A DNA stretch of 32,458 bases, taken from NCBI GenBank assembly GCA_016180065.1, contig JACPBY010000014.1, positions 1 through 32,458 of the forward strand. The letters run 5' to 3'. The position numbers and the translations under genes are program-made. Source of the stretch: Candidatus Woesearchaeota archaeon (GTDB lineage: Archaea > Nanobdellota > Nanobdellia > Woesearchaeales > UBA10216). The notes beneath the pieces are model-generated. The model was not told the origin of the DNA. It did no database searches and was given only the letters and a program-made list of their open reading frames with translations. Positions 15,047 to 22,143 of this stretch are shown piece by piece (position 1 is the first letter of the stretch; the number at the start of each line of letters is the position of its first letter).

Positions 15047-15379
15047 ATGCGTAAAAAGGTTGGTGAGCTTATAGGAGCGCTTGATTATGAGGAGCTGGTT
15101 GAGCTTCAGCGGGACCTGTTTGGGGGGGCATCAGTCACCAAGCAGATTGTTTCTAACAAGATAAAGGAAATAAATGAGAGCCAGACGAGGATATGTGCCA
15201 CTTGTGGAAGTTCTGTTAACCTGAGCGCCAATTATGAATACACCCTGATATTCGGGCCAAAGGACCTGAAGAAGCGGGCAAGCTTCTGCGCTGTTGACTG
15301 CCTGGAATATTTTTTTGCACAGCTTAAGAGGATAAGCGAGAAGAGGCTGCAGTCGCCAAGCCAGGAAGAGCAGAAATAA
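15047..15379 (+). CDS. Small zinc-finger protein, probably information-processing
   Basis: 110 residues from ATG 15047; the frame is open from 14990, but residues 1-19 of the longer form are hydrophobic and unlike the rest, and GAGGT at about 15033-15037 precedes ATG 15047. Motifs: RKKVGELIGALDYEELVELQ, a basic helix SVTKQIVSNKIKEI, then CATCGSSV and FCAVDCLEYFF, giving four cysteines as two CxxC-like pairs. The tail is a charged helix. Placed directly before the Dim2 and topoisomerase VI genes, it may act in RNA or ribosome biology, but I do not recognise the family. Confidence 0.65.
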   Translation: MRKKVGELIGALDYEELVELQRDLFGGASVTKQIVSNKIKEINESQTRICATCGSSVNLSANYEYTLIFGPKDLKKRASFCAVDCLEYFFAQLKRISEKRLQSPSQEEQK

Positions 15380-15387
15380 AAGCCAAG

Positions 15388-15397
15388 ATTTTTAAGA
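15388..15397 (+). promoter_or_regulatory. TATA box of the dim2-top6 unit
   Basis: ATTTTTAAGA lies 23-32 bases ahead of ATG 15420, so the transcript starts almost at the start codon and is leaderless or nearly so. Confidence 0.4.
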
Positions 15398-15419
15398 AAG
15401 CGTCTTCTTCCGAAAAGGC

Positions 15420-15977
15420 ATGGCTGAACATAGTGAGTATTCATACGAGCTTAAGATACCTTTGGCAAGGGTTGCCGTGCTGATAGGGAAGAATGGGGAA
15501 GGGAAGAAGGACATAGAGCAGGCTACCGGAACAAGGCTTCAGGTTGATTCGGCAGAAGGAGATGTCTTCATAACAGGAGAGGATGCCCTTGGGCTTTACA
15601 CTGCCAGGGAGGTCGTATCTGCCATAGGAAGGGGCTTCAACCCTGAGCTTGCAAAGCTGCTGCTTAAGCAGGATTACGCTTCAGAGCAAATAGACCTTGC
15701 AAATTATGCAAAAACGAAAAAGCACGAAATAAGGCTGAAAGGGCGGGTTATTGGCGCAGAAGGCAAGGCAAGGAAACTGATGGAGGAGCTTACAGAATGC
15801 CACGTTTCGGTTTACGGGAAAACAATAATGATACTTGGAGAAGTGGAAAAGGTTGCGGTATGCAGAAGGGCGGTTGAGATGCTGCTGGGCGGAAGCCAGC
15901 ATTCTGCAGTCTACAGGTGGCTTGAAAAAAAGAGGAATGACCTCAGGATGAATAAGGCGCTCGGCAGCCCTGGGTGA
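15420..15977 (+). CDS. KH-domain ribosome biogenesis protein, Dim2/Pno1/Krr1-like
   Basis: 185 residues with two KH domains. The first is KIPLARVAVLIGKNGEGKKD (GxxG = GKNG); the second has RVIGAEGKARKLMEELTE (GAEG). The C-terminus HSAVYRWLEKKR is the conserved end of archaeal Dim2/Pno1. Archaeal Dim2 binds near the 3' end of 16S rRNA and takes part in small-subunit maturation with eIF2-alpha and Rio kinases. Its stop overlaps the possible GTG start of top6B in GTGA (15974-15977), so the two are co-transcribed. Confidence 0.88.
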   Translation: MAEHSEYSYELKIPLARVAVLIGKNGEGKKDIEQATGTRLQVDSAEGDVFITGEDALGLYTAREVVSAIGRGFNPELAKLLLKQDYASEQIDLANYAKTKKHEIRLKGRVIGAEGKARKLMEELTECHVSVYGKTIMILGEVEKVAVCRRAVEMLLGGSQHSAVYRWLEKKRNDLRMNKALGSPG

Positions 15978-16003
15978 ATCAGCTAAAGCAACGAGTGGTG
16001 ATT

Positions 16004-17710
16004 ATGACTGCAAAATTTTCAGAGATTGAAGCAACAGCTTATGACCTGGCTGAAAGGCAAAGGGCAATATCCATAGCTGAATTTTTCGAGAAAAACAGGC
16101 ACCTTCTCGGCTTTGACAACAAAAGGAAAGCGCTTCTCACTGCCGTGAAAGAGGCTGTTGATAACAGCCTTGACGCGTGTGAAGAGGCGAGAATACTTCC
16201 CGAGATTATGGTTTCGCTGACAGAGCTTTCAGAAGACCGCTTCCAGCTGGTGGTGGAAGACAACGGCCCGGGCATTGTCAAGAACCAGATACCCCAGGTG
16301 TTTGCAAGGCTGCTTTATGGCAGCAAGTTCCATAAGCTCAGCCAGTCAAGGGGGCAGCAGGGGCTTGGAATAAGCGCAGCCATACTTTACGCGCAGCTCA
16401 CCACTGGAAAGCCTGCCGCAATAACGTCAAGGATTTCACCCAAAAAGCCTGCGCATTACTATGAATTAAGGATTGATGTCCAGAAAAATGCTCCTGAAAT
16501 CATAAAGGAGGAAGAGGCAAATTGGCAGAAGGACCACGGCACAAAGGTTGAGATGGAACTGGAGGCCACATACCTCAAGGGCATGCAGTCTGTTGACGAA
16601 TACCTTAAGCAAACGGCAATAATAAACCCCCATGCTACCATAATCTACACCACGCCAAAGGCCGAGCAGCTGGTTTATTCAAGGGCTTCAGATAAGCTGC
16701 CTCCGCTGCCAAAAGAGATAAAGCCACACCCTTATGGGGTTGAGATAGGGTTGCTGATGAGGATGCTCTCCTCAACAACCTCAAGGACTCTCCAGTCTTT
16801 CCTTATGGGCGAATTTTCCAGGGTTGGGGCGGAAACCGCAAAGGACATATGTGAAAATGCAGCTCTCCTGCCGAGCATGAAGCCCTCAGAGCTCGGAAGG
16901 GAACAGTCTGAGAAGCTTATTGGAGGCATTGAAAAGACAAAAATAATATCCCCTCCCTCTGACTGCATCTCGCCCATCGGGGAGGAGCTGATTGAGAAAG
17001 GGCTCAGAAAAGAGATTGCAGCAGAGTTTTTCTGCTCAACAACGAGGCCGCCCAGTGTTTATCGCGGCAATCCGTTTTCAGTCGAATGCGGAATTGCCTA
17101 TGGCGGCCAGCTTGCCGCTGACCAGCCTGTAACCGTCCTGAGATATGCCAACAAAGTGCCTCTGCTTTACCAGCAGGGCGCATGCGGCATAACAGAGGCT
17201 GTGACAGAAACAAACTGGAAGCCTTACGGCCTGCAGCAGTCCGGCAGCAGCATGCCGTCAGGGCCTGCAGTCATCATGGTGCACATGGCATCGGTGTGGG
17301 TGCCTTTCACGTCAGAAGCCAAGGAAGCCCTGGCTCATTACCCTGAAATAATGAAAGAGGTTAAGCTGGCTTTGCAGGAATGCGGAAGAAAGCTTTCAAT
17401 CTACGTTAACAAGAAGCACTACGCGCAGAGGCAGCTTGAGCGCGCTAATTTGTTTGAGGCTTACATTCCTGAAATAGCAGACTCGCTCGCTGAGATTACA
17501 GGCATTGCAAGAGCACCCCTGCTGGAAAAGCTCAACTCCACGCTGAGAAAAGAGGAAATACAGGCGCAGCTTGAGGTCAGGATTCCTGAAGTTGAAGAGG
17601 AAATGCGCCTTCCAACAAAGCAAGACAGCAAGGACAATGATGAAGAAGGAGAGAGCCCATCCAAGCTTCCCAAAAAAAAGAAAATGGAAGAGCAAAAAAA
17701 GCTGAAATAG
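16004..17710 (+). CDS. top6B: DNA topoisomerase VI subunit B
   Basis: 568 residues from ATG 16004. An upstream in-frame GTG at 15974 would add ten residues; I prefer the ATG because GGTGAT precedes it and MTAKFSEIEATAYDLAERQR fits the family start. GHKL ATPase motifs: KEAVDNSLDACEE (N box), VVEDNGPGI (G1) and QQGLGISAAILYAQ (G2). An H2TH region and transducer domain follow, with DCISPIGEELIEKGL. The C-terminal ~40 residues are a charged Lys/Glu tail. Subunit B binds ATP and clamps DNA, and subunit A cuts it; the A gene starts eight bases downstream. Confidence 0.96.
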   Translation: MTAKFSEIEATAYDLAERQRAISIAEFFEKNRHLLGFDNKRKALLTAVKEAVDNSLDACEEARILPEIMVSLTELSEDRFQLVVEDNGPGIVKNQIPQVFARLLYGSKFHKLSQSRGQQGLGISAAILYAQLTTGKPAAITSRISPKKPAHYYELRIDVQKNAPEIIKEEEANWQKDHGTKVEMELEATYLKGMQSVDEYLKQTAIINPHATIIYTTPKAEQLVYSRASDKLPPLPKEIKPHPYGVEIGLLMRMLSSTTSRTLQSFLMGEFSRVGAETAKDICENAALLPSMKPSELGREQSEKLIGGIEKTKIISPPSDCISPIGEELIEKGLRKEIAAEFFCSTTRPPSVYRGNPFSVECGIAYGGQLAADQPVTVLRYANKVPLLYQQGACGITEAVTETNWKPYGLQQSGSSMPSGPAVIMVHMASVWVPFTSEAKEALAHYPEIMKEVKLALQECGRKLSIYVNKKHYAQRQLERANLFEAYIPEIADSLAEITGIARAPLLEKLNSTLRKEEIQAQLEVRIPEVEEEMRLPTKQDSKDNDEEGESPSKLPKKKKMEEQKKLK

Positions 17711-17717
17711 CGGAAAA

Positions 17718-18809
17718 ATGGCAACAAAGGAAAAATCAGAGGCAAAAGAGAGGATAGTGCAGCTCGGGAAAAAGCTGGTTTCAGACATAGAGAGAGGAAC
17801 AAACCCCCATATAGAAGTCCCGGTCAGGTCACTAAGCAACATAAGCTTTGACACCAAGGCAAAAACCCTGGTCCTTGGCAGCAAGAAAGCGCAGCGGTTC
17901 TTCTTCAACACAGGCCATGTGAGGAAGTTCACCCAGACCATTGAGATTGCAAAAATAACAAAAGCCCTGCTTGAGGCAAGCAAGCACGCCAGCTTAAGGG
18001 ATGTCTTCTATATGGCAAAAAGAACCATAAAAGGCACCAGCATAAACGTGGTTGATGAACAGACTGAAACAGACAACGCGATTGAGGACCTTGAGCTAAT
18101 AACAGACCTCAGCAGGGAGCGGCTACACATGAACGCCAACAAAATGGGCTCTGTCGCGGGCAAGGTTGTCATTGAAGACAAGGGCGACACAATTGACTGG
18201 GGCAAGCTCGGCTCGGGAGGATGGAGCATACCAAGCAATGTTGAGGAGATAGAATTCAAGAAGGTCACTGCAGATTACCTCATTTACATGGAGAAAGCTG
18301 CTGTCTGGGAACGCCTGCACGAGGACAAGTTCTGGGAAAGGCAGAACTGCATCATCATGAGCTCGCAGGGCCAGACAACAAGGGGCATCAGGAGATTATT
18401 GCAGAGGCTCCACACAGAGCATAACCTCCCGGTTTATGTCCTCACTGACTTTGACAGCTACGGGCTTTACATCTACAGCGTCATCAAGTTCGGCTCGATT
18501 GGATTGGCTCACATGGCAGAATCGCTGGCAATACCTTCTGTGAAGTTCCTTGGAATAACTGCGGACGACATAAACAACTACGACCTCAAAAAGCATTTCA
18601 TCAAGATGAAAGACGTGGACATTGCAAGGCTGAAGCAGATAGCCGATTACGACTGGTTCAAGAACAACAAGGCATGGCAGAGGCAGTTCAAGATGATGAA
18701 AGGCTTCGGCTCAAAGGTGGAAATACAGGCGCTCAGCAGCAAGGGCATAACATTTATTTCAGACACTTACCTGCCTGAGAAGATAAGGAAGAAGGATTTC
18801 ATAGACTGA
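17718..18809 (+). CDS. top6A: DNA topoisomerase VI subunit A (Spo11 homologue)
   Basis: 363 residues. The winged-helix 5Y-CAP domain carries the DNA-cleaving tyrosine at residue 98 in SLRDVFYMAKRT. The Toprim domain has MEKAAVWERL (conserved Glu), SSQGQTTRGIRRLLQRL and PVYVLTDFDSYGLYI (the DxD metal site). It makes the transient double-strand break for decatenation and relaxes supercoils with Top6B. The family's usual ending (TYLPEKI) is present. It lies directly after top6B, the common archaeal arrangement. Confidence 0.96.
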   Translation: MATKEKSEAKERIVQLGKKLVSDIERGTNPHIEVPVRSLSNISFDTKAKTLVLGSKKAQRFFFNTGHVRKFTQTIEIAKITKALLEASKHASLRDVFYMAKRTIKGTSINVVDEQTETDNAIEDLELITDLSRERLHMNANKMGSVAGKVVIEDKGDTIDWGKLGSGGWSIPSNVEEIEFKKVTADYLIYMEKAAVWERLHEDKFWERQNCIIMSSQGQTTRGIRRLLQRLHTEHNLPVYVLTDFDSYGLYIYSVIKFGSIGLAHMAESLAIPSVKFLGITADDINNYDLKKHFIKMKDVDIARLKQIADYDWFKNNKAWQRQFKMMKGFGSKVEIQALSSKGITFISDTYLPEKIRKKDFID

Positions 18810-18860
18810 ATGCGGCTTGTAAGTTAGGCACGCTAAGCTCCTCTGTATTTCTCCAACAAC

Positions 18861-18871
18861 CTTTTTAAACC
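18861..18871 (+). promoter_or_regulatory. TATA box of the AAA+ ATPase gene
   Basis: CTTTTTAAACC lies 38-48 bases before ATG 18909. It is followed by a GGGGAGTGG ribosome-site region just upstream of the start. Confidence 0.5.
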
Positions 18872-18908
18872 AACCCATGTTTACCACTGCACAGGGGAGT
18901 GGCAGCTT

Positions 18909-20168
18909 ATGATTCAACTTGAAACTTTAGTTGACAGAATATCACACAGGTTCAGCATGTCAGTTTCTGCAAAGCCTGTGCCGGAAGCATTCAGTCTTGC
19001 CATGTCTGAAGTGACAGCAGAGCTTACTGAGAAAACCATGCCTATTGACGGCCATCTCAGGAAAGGGCTCTTCGACAGGCTTTTCAGAACAAGGTATGAC
19101 GCACTTCCTTATGAAATAACAGAGCAGGATGGCACAATCCATGAATATATGGTTGCAGGCACGGTTGAGCAAAACGGCGAGAACGTGGCCGTTGGTGTCG
19201 GGATAAAGCTTAGACAGCCATATTACCAGATACTCGTCTACGCGGACAGCAGGAAGGCAATTGATGCTGTTCTTACCCTGCTTGGCAGGCATGTTGTTGA
19301 GAACAATCCGGTAAGGGGCAAGGTCATAGACCTTCATGGCAACATAAAACATCTGGACGGGATGGACTGGGACAGGGTAGCAGTCCCTCCCCGTTTCAGG
19401 GCAGAGTTTGAGCAGAACATTATATTTCCTGTGCAGAATTACACGGCTCTTAAGGGAAAAGGGCTTTACACCCCAAGAGGAGTGCTGATGGCTGGAGAGG
19501 TTGGAATGGGCAAAAGCCTCATTGGAAGAGTTATTGCAAGAAAAGTTGCAGATGCGGGTGGGACAGTCATTATGACAGCTCCCCATGAAATTGCAGAAAT
19601 GGGAGGGTGGAAGTACGTTTTTGAGGTTGCCGGGACACTAAGGCCAACACTTCTTTATTTTGAGGATGTTGAGACAAGCGGGAAAACCGAAAACCCGTAT
19701 ATGTACCAGCTGGCTGAATACCTGGACGGGCTTGAAGACAGAAGAGACGTAATTATGCTGGTAACAACAAACGAGCTAAGCAGTGTTGACAGAAGGCTGA
19801 GGGATAGGCCTGGAAGGCTGGACAGGGTTCTTAATTTTGACCCGAAAGAGCCTGAATTTGGCCCAGCATGGAAAAAAGAAGTGCTGAGCATCCACCTTAA
19901 TGGGCAGGCTAACCTGCAGGCAGACCCTGCTCAGATAGCTGCCGTGGTTGGCGCAAGGCCATTCTCCGGCGCGCATCTGGCAGAGCTTGTCACGACTGCC
20001 CGGGCCTTAACCGTTCAAAATGGAGGGCTGGAAAAGCTTTCTGCAGCTGGCGGGAGCATAATCCTGGACGCCTCTGCAATCACGGCAGCAATGCAAGCTG
20101 TGGTCCAGTCCTACCCCTGTCTTAGGAAAGAAGATTTTGGGTTTAGACCGTACACTAAAAATCCGTAA
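18909..20168 (+). CDS. AAA+ ATPase with unrecognised N-terminal domain
   Basis: 419 residues. Residues 1-170 form a domain I do not recognise. The AAA+ core has Walker A GEVGMGKS near residue 196, Walker B LLYFEDVE near 250, a sensor-1-like VIMLVTTNE, and arginine-finger-like RRLRDRPGRLDR near 293, followed by a helical lid (PAQIAAVVGARPFSGAHLAEL). The pattern is close to proteasomal/FtsH/CDC48 AAA cores (second-region-of-homology style RPGRLDR), suggesting a ring-forming remodelling enzyme. It has its own TATA box and a strong ribosome site. The next gene starts 44 bases after its stop. Substrate unknown. Confidence 0.75.
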   Translation: MIQLETLVDRISHRFSMSVSAKPVPEAFSLAMSEVTAELTEKTMPIDGHLRKGLFDRLFRTRYDALPYEITEQDGTIHEYMVAGTVEQNGENVAVGVGIKLRQPYYQILVYADSRKAIDAVLTLLGRHVVENNPVRGKVIDLHGNIKHLDGMDWDRVAVPPRFRAEFEQNIIFPVQNYTALKGKGLYTPRGVLMAGEVGMGKSLIGRVIARKVADAGGTVIMTAPHEIAEMGGWKYVFEVAGTLRPTLLYFEDVETSGKTENPYMYQLAEYLDGLEDRRDVIMLVTTNELSSVDRRLRDRPGRLDRVLNFDPKEPEFGPAWKKEVLSIHLNGQANLQADPAQIAAVVGARPFSGAHLAELVTTARALTVQNGGLEKLSAAGGSIILDASAITAAMQAVVQSYPCLRKEDFGFRPYTKNP

Positions 20169-20211
20169 ACTGCAAAGCTTTAAATCCTGGACAAGCCGGA
20201 GAACCAGTTTA

Positions 20212-20799
20212 ATGCATATCTGGCTGCATAAAATAGAAGTGCTGGTTGACAGGCTTATCCCGCCTGTCCTTGCCGCCATGCTCATCGTGATAGTAGGTGA
20301 GTTCTTCTTTTCGCACCAGTTTGAGTGGTACAGGCATTATGCTGACTTTTTTGACGGGTTTGTTGTGCTGCTGTTCGCAGCCGACCTCGGCTTCAAGTAC
20401 TCAAGAATCAGGAAGCTGCCAATATTCGCGAGAAAGTACTGGCTGGAGATTATAGCAACAATACCATTTTTCCTCATATTCCGTGTGCTGGAGTTTTTCA
20501 AGGTTTCAGATTTCTTTGAAACAGGGCAGGTGTTTGCCCATGAGGGGCTTGCTGCCGGGAAAGTGGAAAAGGAAGTGGCAATGATTGCCAAAGAGGCTGT
20601 AAGGGCTGGCGAGGCTAGCAGGACGGCAAAGATGGTAGGGCTGCTCAGGGCAATTGGCAGGTTCCCAAGGGTGCTGCGCATCCTGATAAGGTCACCCAGG
20701 CTTCTCAGCGCGCTCCACTTCTTTGAAAAGCCCACAGGGCAGCATTACTGGCATGAGAAAGCAGCCAAAACCAAAAAGCTTAAGGCTGGGCGAGCTTGA
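20212..20799 (+). CDS. Integral membrane protein resembling a voltage-sensor (S1-S4-like) module
   Basis: 195 residues from ATG 20212. The frame is open from 20137, but a TATA box (GCTTTAAATC, about 20178-20187) places the transcript start near 20204, so the earlier start is unlikely. Three clear hydrophobic segments occur (PPVLAAMLIVIVGEFFF; FFDGFVVLLFAADLGFKY; YWLEIIATIPFFLIF), then a long basic amphipathic stretch (RAIGRFPRVLRILIRSPRLL) with Arg repeated every three or four residues, as in S4 helices. No pore loop or selectivity filter is seen. It resembles the ion-transport superfamily but lacks the channel half; a charge-rich segment (GKVEKEVAMIAKEAVRAGEA) is inserted before the S4-like part. 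Confidence 0.6.
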   Translation: MHIWLHKIEVLVDRLIPPVLAAMLIVIVGEFFFSHQFEWYRHYADFFDGFVVLLFAADLGFKYSRIRKLPIFARKYWLEIIATIPFFLIFRVLEFFKVSDFFETGQVFAHEGLAAGKVEKEVAMIAKEAVRAGEASRTAKMVGLLRAIGRFPRVLRILIRSPRLLSALHFFEKPTGQHYWHEKAAKTKKLKAGRA

Positions 20800-20853
20800 A
20801 AAGCTTGAGGGCATTGCTTTTTAGGATGAGCGATCGTTTCGGCGTTCGTCACA

Positions 20854-20882
20854 AAACCCAAAATCCGCCTGCGGCGGATTTT
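20854..20882. repeat. Copy C of the AAACCCAAAAT hairpin element
   Basis: AAACCC (20854-20859), then AAAATCCGCC (20860-20869) perfectly paired with GGCGGATTTT (20873-20882) around TGC. It matches copy B on both sides (AAAACCCAAAATCC before, GGATTTTGA after) and lies just upstream of the TATA box of tRNA-Arg, so it may also end the preceding transcript. Confidence 0.6.
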
Positions 20883-20890
20883 GAGCAACA

Positions 20891-20900
20891 CTTTTAAATA
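20891..20900 (+). promoter_or_regulatory. TATA box of tRNA-Arg
   Basis: CTTTTAAATA lies 25-34 bases ahead of the first tRNA base at 20925, the ideal archaeal spacing. Confidence 0.6.
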
Positions 20901-20924
20901 TGCCCTGAAGAAACCATAAGCTAT

Positions 20925-21050
20925 GGACCTGTAGCTCAGCCCGGACAGAGCGGCAGCCTTCTACGCAAGACTAAGCAAAGTAAGCTGAAGGTCGTGGGTT
21001 CGAACTAGCCATTGCATGCGGCAGTGGTTGTGAAAGTCCCACCAGGTCCG
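20925..21050 (+). tRNA. tRNA-Arg(UCU) with two predicted introns
   Basis: Acceptor stem GGACCTG (20925-20931) pairs with CAGGTCC (21043-21049), discriminator G (21050). D arm GCTC/GAGC. Anticodon-stem GCAGC (20953-20957) with loop CTTCTA, anticodon TCT at 20960-20962. To restore the 3' half (A, GCTGA, AGGTC, GTGGG) about 19 bases must be removed after position 37 (20964-20982), the canonical site. The T-stem GTGGG (20994-20998) and TTCGAA are then separated from T/CCCAC by about 32 bases (21005-21036, boundary uncertain by one base), a second intron at position 59/60. The mature length would be 75. The 27-43 pair is G-A. No CCA is encoded. A T-run follows. Confidence 0.85.
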
Positions 21051-21059
21051 TTTTTTTTC
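21051..21059 (+). terminator. T-run terminator after tRNA-Arg
   Basis: Eight consecutive T and a C directly after the discriminator base, the usual archaeal RNA polymerase stop signal. Confidence 0.5.
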
Positions 21060-21069
21060 TTCAAATAAC

Positions 21070-21146
21070 TTGAAAATTTTTCAAAATTTTCGTAATTAGC
21101 ACAAATCGTGCAAACACGATTGTGCAATCGGCGTAGCCGATTTGCA
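21070..21146. repeat. Three hairpins between tRNA-Arg and the LAGLIDADG-like ORF
   Basis: An AT hairpin TTGAAAA/TTTTCAA (about 21070-21084) is followed by GCACAAATCGTG (21099-21110) with CACGATTGTGC (21115-21125), one bulged A. Next comes TGCAATCGGC (21123-21132) with GCCGATTTGCA (21136-21146). The last two share bases, so they could switch between alternative folds. No ORF lies in 21060-21215. Confidence 0.5.
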
Positions 21147-21215
21147 CTGGACACTGGACAATTGCCCGGCCATGGTATATAAACTGCTTCTTCATAAGGC
21201 TCGGAGGTAAAGAAA

Positions 21216-21509
21216 ATGAAATTAAAAATTAAAGCAATTCAAAAAGCACAGCCTTTATTAAATCCATTAAAAGCCTTGATTGTAGCCTGTATAACCGGCG
21301 ACGGCCATTTGCAATGCAAGGAGTGGAGGCACTTGGTTTCTTTCTATTCTAAGAATATAATGCGTAACTGTTTCCATAGAAAGGATGGGTCCATCTCGGT
21401 TGGTTTTAGATTTGATATAAGCCCACCTTCATTCAGAAACTTTTATAAGTGGGTCGGATTCTACAGCAAAGAGAAGCAGTTAAAATTAATTACTGCTTTG
21501 CTCGGATAG
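21216..21509 (+). CDS. Short LAGLIDADG-like homing-endonuclease relative or fragment
   Basis: 97 residues. The segment LKALIVACITGDGHLQ followed by LVSFYSKN resembles the first LAGLIDADG helix and strand of archaeal homing endonucleases (LIAGLxxGDGHL, SFYSK). Known single-motif enzymes are usually longer, so this may be truncated; the C-terminal half (FDISPPSFRNFYKWVGF) has no second motif. Expression signals are good: TATA (TATATAAAC, 21176-21184) and GGAGGT eight bases before ATG 21216. Its stop codon (21507-21509) lies inside the first ten bases of tRNA-Cys, and both flanking tRNAs have predicted introns, a typical setting for such genes. Base composition is AT-rich against the neighbours. 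Confidence 0.5.
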   Translation: MKLKIKAIQKAQPLLNPLKALIVACITGDGHLQCKEWRHLVSFYSKNIMRNCFHRKDGSISVGFRFDISPPSFRNFYKWVGFYSKEKQLKLITALLG

Positions 21510-21603
21510 CCAAGCGGCTAATTATTGATGCGTTGGTATCAATAAGTCGAGAGGCGATCGCCTGCAGAGCGATTATTCGGGGGTTCGAGTCCCCCTCCGA
21601 GCT
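21500..21603 (+). tRNA. tRNA-Cys(GCA) with a predicted D-loop intron
   Basis: Acceptor GCTCGGA (21500-21506) pairs with TCCGAGC (21596-21602), with discriminator T (21603), the base expected for tRNA-Cys. Anticodon stem ATCGC/GCGAT with loop CTGCAGA, anticodon GCA at 21564-21566. T arm GGGGG-TTCGAGT-CCCCC. The D arm begins GCC AAGCGG and resumes TCGAGA GGC only after about 29 extra bases (21518-21546), which contain a perfect hairpin TTATTGAT/ATCAATAA. Removing them gives a normal 75-base tRNA. Intron ends are inferred from the mature fold; I did not verify a bulge-helix-bulge. A T-run follows. The upstream ORF stop lies inside its 5' end. Confidence 0.85.
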
Positions 21604-21907
21604 TTTTAATTATATGAACTGATCTAGTTGGAACATTTTCTTCCAAATATTCTCCATAGTAATCCCTACAGTGTCCATGGTAGTGATATTTGAATCTGAA
21701 TCTTTGCTTGAAGGTGGTAATATCTTTTGAGCCCTCATTTACAAATTTTGTAGTGCCGGGCATGTGTGAGGCAAAAATTATTTTATCTGTATCCTCAATT
21801 GTTAATAATGAATTTGTAAAATCCTTTAATTGTTTATACTCAGTGCATTTATTGGTGGATTCAGTATGAACTCCTAAAATAAAGAGGTCTTTATTTACTT
21901 TAATCAA
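21539..21907 (-). CDS. C-terminal part of a frame-broken metallophosphoesterase-like gene
   Basis: 122 codons. The region DLFILGVHTES, then TDKIIFASHMPGTTKFVNEG and FKYHYHGHCRDYYGEYL, resembles the second half of calcineurin-like phosphoesterases (GNHD, HxP and GHxH motifs), with non-standard residues. In-frame sequence upstream of the nominal ATG (SPYCTDLELIKVNK) also looks like this protein and continues the neighbouring ORF in another frame. The last ~20 codons are antisense to tRNA-Cys, so the true C-terminus was probably lost. Likely a decaying gene in an AT-rich, acquired-looking stretch. Confidence 0.45.
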   Translation of the reverse strand: MIKVNKDLFILGVHTESTNKCTEYKQLKDFTNSLLTIEDTDKIIFASHMPGTTKFVNEGSKDITTFKQRFRFKYHYHGHCRDYYGEYLEENVPTRSVHIIKKLGGGLEPPNNRSAGDRLSTY

Positions 21908-22143
21908 TTCCAGGTCTGTGCAATATGGAGACCTTTAAAGTAACTCTCTTCTCTTTCTAAAAAAGACAGAATATCGCCTAGAAATACAATAAGCTTTTGT
22001 TTGTTTTCCAAGCACATCTTTAACAAGCTATCTCCCGTTTCCTTTGTAAACTGTTCTATATCACTTACAAAAGTTATTTGTTGCCACTCAGCTTTAAAAC
22101 CACCAAATGGATTACTTGCTTTTTTCAACGCTATGTTTTCCAT
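21904..22143 (-). CDS. N-terminal part of the frame-broken metallophosphoesterase-like gene
   Basis: 79 codons. QQITFVSDIEQFTKETGD followed by KLIVFLGDILSFLERE matches the start of metallophosphoesterases (FxSDxH, then xxxGDxx), with Glu where the family has His. The reading frame stops at FKGLHIAQTWN, just where the second half begins in a different frame (overlap at 21904-21907), so a single indel near 21905-21935 would unite them into a protein of roughly 200 residues. The start ATG 22143 overlaps the 3' end of the small membrane-protein gene. Confidence 0.45.
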   Translation of the reverse strand: MENIALKKASNPFGGFKAEWQQITFVSDIEQFTKETGDSLLKMCLENKQKLIVFLGDILSFLEREESYFKGLHIAQTWN

